A stretch of 64,000 nt of DNA from Theobroma cacao. Lineage: Eukaryota; Streptophyta; Magnoliopsida; Malvales; Malvaceae. The notes under the pieces are model-generated. The model saw only the letters and a program-made list of their open reading frames with translations, made no database searches and was not told the origin of the DNA. Where the stretch lies: assembly GCF_000208745.1 (NCBI RefSeq), contig NC_030859.1:3615136-3679135 (forward strand), given 5' to 3'. Position numbers and translations under genes: made by a program. Shown piece by piece: positions 60,341-64,000 of the stretch; the first letter of the stretch is position 1, and each line of letters begins with the position of its first letter.

Positions 60341-60418
60341 GGCCATTAGATATGCATTAATACCACTTCGTAGCTATGTGGCCATTAGATATCCATTGAT
60401 ACCACTTCGTAGCTATGT
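60341..60418. repeat. 39-base tandem duplication
   Basis: Two adjacent units starting 'ggccattagatat' at 60341 and 60380 differ at a couple of bases (gcattaat against ccattgat) and both end 'ccacttcgtagctatgt'. They lie in non-coding DNA between EF-1-alpha B and the TMEM70-like gene. Confidence 0.85.
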
Positions 60419-60896
60419 GGTATCATTTGCACACAAGATGGGGTTGGTTCTGTCCGAGCATGCAGTTGGCATATGCTGTTGAAATATTTAACATAACATG
60501 TCAATCTCAATGGCCCGACATGGTACCTGTATGGCATGCAGATCTTTCCTCTGTTCATGTTGTTACCATTGCTAGTTATATGTCTCGCATTCCTAACCAA
60601 GCAGTTACCACAAAGAATCCTACTCCAAATTTAGCTTCATTGGCAAAATTTATGTCATTACAGTATTACAATCGCAAGCAAATATAAAATTTTTATTACT
60701 CTGAAGGAAACCATGTGGATCAAAAACTACCAAGCAGCAATAAACTGAAATTCTAATGAAAAACATCAAACTTTTTGTGTTTCTGTAATCAACAGGCTTC
60801 TCCGAAAAGGGTTGAATCTGTTCAGGGTTTTATCATAATCCAAAATTACAGCTCATCTTGACAATTGAAACTTTTGCGAGCTCCCAACTGTTCCAA

Positions 60897-62915
60897 TCAT
60901 AAGTTCTTAAGAGCAGAATCATGAGTTGCCTTCTGGGGTGTCAGTCTTGCCAACAATGCCTTGTTATGACAGTGTTCTTCATCAACAAAGTAGAAATTCC
61001 CATTGGCCTTAAATGTCACAAAGGGCCTGTTGGTCTCTGGTGGACGGATATCAGCAAACTTTATAGTTCGCGGAATATAAGTTGCCAACCATGACATCAT
61101 CTCCACCTCAAAGCTGTCTGAACCAGGCTGCCACCTGATCTTGTGGATGTAAGGGCTTACAAACCAGTGAAGTACAGCAGTTGTTGTAGCACTGAAGAAT
61201 ATCACAGAGGACGCCACTGCACCTTTCAGAATAACATTCATATCTGGAGAAGTCATGAACGTTATTACAGGGCCCAATGATACCGAGAGGCAGCATGTTG
61301 AAAGAGAAAGCAGCTTTACTTTCTTGATGGTAGATGAAATTGGACCATTGTAAACAACCCCTCTGTCCTTCTCATCTTCCTCCTCTTCCCTGCCTTTACG
61401 AGGACCAATGCTGATTTTGTTGTCATTTTCAGTTGTTGTAGCTTGAGAACTCCACCTTTTCTGGACAGTGAAAATGCTCGTTGCAGAGTTGATGTTGGGC
61501 TTGGCATATTGGGTGTAGGACCATGTTGCCAACCTACAAGGATAACCTAGAGCAGTGGAAAGATCATTTACAGCAAAGTCAGATGCAATCCATTTTACTT
61601 ACTTTGTGTTTTCTATTTTGTAATATAAGCAATATACCCAACAACATCTATACACAGATGATCAAGAGGAGAATAAGATATTGTAGGCTTCTAATATAAT
61701 TACAGGCAGACAAAACATCTGTAACATATGATGCTAACAAGATGCATTAATAAAACATAGTTTCAAGAATTAAGTCTTAACATGGCATTCCTGGCCACAA
61801 TATATTACAAATCGCATGTCCAGTAAACCATGCAACCTTTTGCATTTTCCTATTCAAGTGCGATCCAGATTAACTTTTCTTGCAATGAAACTACATGTCC
61901 TGTTACAATTATTAACCTAATCCATAGTAGATTTCCCAAGCCATACAATGTAAGTAGTTAGAGTCCTATATGCTTTGAAGTTCGCTCTGTTACAACCAAT
62001 TGTTGAACAATGAACAAAGGAAATTAAAGAATTTGAGAAACATCACATCCCCAATCTTTTTCTAATCCATAAAAGATTGGGGATTAGATAAAAAAACAGT
62101 AAAGTGATATGGTAAGAAACGTGCTACTAAAGTAATGTCTCACATCATTATTCAGCTGTCTATGAGTGACAAATGATTCACAGAAGCAAATTCTGAATGT
62201 GGTCCTGGTAGATCAAATGCCAAATATGCAAGCAGCCACTAATAAAAGACAGGGAACTTTCAGGCAGGAATTCAACACAGATGCAGCTTTCCTCATTTTT
62301 TGAGCACTCTATCATACAATAACTCAAAGCAATCCTCCCTTCCCGCCGCACCTTAAGCCATGGAACTTTAAAGCACTCACAAGTACACTAGATGCTTTTC
62401 ACTTGCTTTTACATACCATAGCCATAAAACAACAAGCACACTAGATACTTTTCACTTGCTTTGAACTATCTTGGCCTCATCGCATGTTCAAATATCTTAT
62501 AGTCATTGAAAAGCAATTCACAACTTCAATCACATCCTATAACTAAAAACCCATTAAAATTTTGTGCATCATCAACACTAAAATTGCCAAAAGCCCATAA
62601 AAAAAATTACATCTTTAGACAAAAATGGGACACCCCAACAACATAAAAATCCAATCTTTTTTCCTTAAATGTATCTGTTTTTGTTACTATTTAATTGTTA
62701 TAAATTATGATTAAAGCCCCCAGTTCCCACATCAAAGGAAAAAACCCCAGAAAACTATCAGAACAAATCCTATAGAGGATTAACAACATGGGTTGTTAGA
62801 ATCAAATGTCTAAATTAGATATATGAAAAGTGGTATGAAAACCTGAATGGATGTTTCTTGAAATGAGTTGCTTGGATTGGGATCTGAGCAAGTGGAAGAG
62901 AGCAGCTCTCGCCAT
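60897..62915 (-). CDS. TMEM70-like mitochondrial membrane protein
   Basis: Two coding exons on the minus strand, 62915-62843 and 61546-60897, joined in phase 1, give 240 residues. The N-terminus (MARAALFHLLRSQSKQLISR, later KRWSSQ) is rich in Arg and Ser and lacks acids, as a mitochondrial presequence should. An acidic patch REEEEDEKD follows. Two hydrophobic segments, about LLSLSTCCLSVSLGPVITFM and AVASSVIFFSATTTAVLHWF, form a hairpin. A soluble C-terminal part contains FVTFKANGNFYFVDEEHC. The layout fits the TMEM70/TMEM186 family. Animal TMEM70 helps assemble ATP synthase and complex I, which would link this gene loosely to the ATP synthase gene in this window. The plant function is inferred from family. 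Confidence 0.8.
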
Positions 62916-63050
62916 CTTTTGCCTTCGATTTAGATTTCAGAGACCGAAACACTAAAGAGGGGTTTTTGTCATTTCGAAGGGTTTCTGGTTTTTACTTTTA
63001 AATTCAATATTCAAAATCCTTAATATTTGTTAAAAACCCACCATCAGCAA

Positions 63051-63122
63051 GGGCATTTGGTCTAGTGGTATGATTCTCGCTTAGGGTGCGAGAGGTCCCG
63101 AGTTCAATTCTCGGAATGCCCC
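63051..63122 (+). tRNA. tRNA-Pro (anticodon AGG)
   Basis: A 72-base cloverleaf. Acceptor arm GGGCATT (63051-63057) pairs with AATGCCC (63115-63121), with discriminator C. Anticodon stem CTCGC/GCGAG holds loop TTAGGGT with AGG at 63083-63085. The T arm is CCGAG-TTCAATT-CTCGG. Internal promoter boxes A (TGGTCTAGTGG) and B (GGTCCCGAGTTCAATTC) are present and T-rich sequence follows. There is no intron and no encoded CCA, as expected for a nuclear gene. It sits between the divergent TMEM70-like gene and the second serine-rich gene. Confidence 0.97.
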
Positions 63123-63617
63123 TTCTTTGCCGTTTCTTTTCCTTTTTCTCATCAAACTTGGTTTTAGATTTTTTTTTTCTAATTTCTTTTGAAGCTTCTT
63201 ATCCTTCTAGAGAAACTCGGTTTTAGATTTTTTTAATATTTCTTTTGAAGCTTCTTTCATTCCTATTTGTCGTAGTCAATTCTTTCGCCTCTTCCCCCAA
63301 CCCACTAGACTTGGTTTCTTTGCTCTTCTTCCTCACTTCTTTAACCTTTTCTCTCCCTCTAGAAGCCCTCCTTTCAAAGCAACCATCCCCTAATATTTTT
63401 ATTCTTTGAAAGCAACTACCCCATAATATTTTTATTATTATTCTTAATTTTTAACTACCCATCCCTCTAGAAAGCCCCACCAAATCTCCTACAACTATAT
63501 AATGGAAAATTTGCTTATCAAAGTATACATAACCCATCATTCACTTCTCTTCCCATGTTTCTTTCTCATTTCTTCTCTTGGAAATTTGTTTCTCACTCCA
63601 AAAATAACCCAAAAAGC
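63123..63617. other. Promoter region of the second serine-rich gene
   Basis: Pyrimidine-rich DNA between the tRNA and the start at 63618. It includes repeated 'cttttgaagcttctt' strings (about 63187-63200 and 63242-63255), two 'cccyataatatttttatt' strings (about 63387-63432), and a TATA-like 'actatataatgg' at about 63495. No gene is visible; the frame at 63502-63774 overlaps the next gene in another phase. Confidence 0.5.
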
Positions 63618-64000
63618 ATGGATCAAAAAGATACTTACAACACCAACCAAGAAGAACTTGAAGAAGCTCTCTCCCTTTGTGACCTTCCACTTGAAAACCA
63701 AGTCCTTGATCCATTTGATCACCACCCACCGACCTCTCCTTCTCATGAACTCTTTGAGTTTCCCTTCACTCTAAACACTTTCTCAAACAATAAAGACGAC
63801 ATCGTTTTCTGTGGCAAACTCATCAAAGAACAAGACTTTGATGATCTTGATGATCAAAGTAGGTATCTTTTCCCTTTATCTTCGGCCAGACTCTTGAACA
63901 GCGACAAGAAAGATTTGGGTTCTCTTTGTTTAGCGAAGTCAAAGCCGAATTCAGCTTTATCGACTAAATTTTTCAAGTCTCAAAGCTGTTCTTCTTCTTC
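63618..64000 (+). CDS. Unrecognised plant serine-rich protein, family member B (5' part)
   Basis: An open frame starting at ATG 63618 runs off the window end after 127 complete codons without a stop. It begins MDQKDTYNTNQEELEEALSL. It shares with the 290-residue protein at 49813-50685 an acidic lead into LSLCDL (18-23), then LFEF (45-48), DIVFCGKLI (61-69) and a later Lys/Ser-rich stretch ending in a Ser run, in the same order. It lacks the poly-Ala tract and the Ser6 run seen early in member A, so its early part is shorter. The single-exon form of member A suggests this one may also lack introns. The function is unknown. A TATA-like run at about 63495 supports the start. Confidence 0.8.
   Translation, partial: MDQKDTYNTNQEELEEALSLCDLPLENQVLDPFDHHPPTSPSHELFEFPFTLNTFSNNKDDIVFCGKLIKEQDFDDLDDQSRYLFPLSSARLLNSDKKDLGSLCLAKSKPNSALSTKFFKSQSCSSS

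Larger units (their letters stand above)
59711..60896. other. 3' UTR of EF-1-alpha B and spacer
   Basis: About 59711-60060 is the likely 3' UTR of EF-1-alpha B. The rest leads to the 3' end of the minus-strand TMEM70-like gene. A 39-base tandem duplication lies at 60341-60418. Frames at 60385-60687 on both strands lack family features. Confidence 0.55.

Noticed and set aside
63051..63122. Organellar origin of the tRNA
   Set aside because: Sequence and AGG anticodon fit nuclear plant tRNA-Pro with internal promoter boxes, and no flanking organelle DNA is seen.

Overview
The window is nuclear DNA of a dicot plant, most likely a woody rosid. The evidence is intron-rich genes with GT-AG borders and AT-rich introns, plant-only families (LOB-domain, IQ67-domain), long AT-rich intergenic stretches, and Arabidopsis-like gene neighbourhoods. 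I cannot name the species. Two isolated N characters (12098 and 48016) show that it is a draft assembly. I see no operon, CRISPR array, virus, or toxin gene.

Layout. 1-2700: a two-exon class I LOB-domain transcription factor (+). 2700-11040: 8.3 kb without a gene, holding a degenerate triple repeat and TA microsatellites. 11462-21047: the convergent pair ATP synthase subunit d (+, 5 exons) and an EF-hand mitochondrial carrier of the SAM-transporter-like type (-, 7 exons). 23848-26471: TIM14/PAM18 import co-chaperone (-, 3 exons). 27731-30524: IQ67-domain protein of the IQD2/3/4 type (-, 5 exons). 31984-32088: a decayed U6 snRNA copy. 33483-37324: cyclin L with an RS tail (-, 8 coding exons). 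39880-41335: EF-1-alpha copy A (-). 42626-48865: NOC2/REBELOTE-type ribosome-assembly protein (+, 13 exons), divergent from EF-1-alpha A across a short shared upstream region. 49813-50685: an unrecognised serine-rich one-exon protein (-). 50.7-57.2 kb: a gene-free block with fold-back repeats and a decayed copy of an EF-1-alpha promoter. 58257-59710: EF-1-alpha copy B (+). 60897-62915: TMEM70-like mitochondrial membrane protein (-). 63051-63122: tRNA-Pro(AGG). 63618 to the end: the 5' part of a second member of the serine-rich family (+).

The genes do not form one pathway, but two themes recur. Four encode mitochondrial proteins (ATP synthase d, carrier, TIM14, TMEM70-like), and three serve translation or ribosome building (two EF-1-alpha, NOC2). 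From recalled Arabidopsis locus numbers, ATPQ/IQD3, TIM14/SAMTL and IQD4/CYCL1 are neighbours at three separate places there. This window would then keep an ancestral gene order that Arabidopsis split after genome duplication.

No clearly new biological system is visible. The best leads are the paired duplication of EF-1-alpha and the unrecognised family, a shared EF-1-alpha 3'-UTR block, a decayed EF-1-alpha promoter copy, a GC-rich hairpin island near 32.4 kb, a GC-AG intron in the carrier gene, and a fold-back repeat family. Exon borders were read by eye from reading frame and splice signals; all multi-exon models below keep frame throughout.
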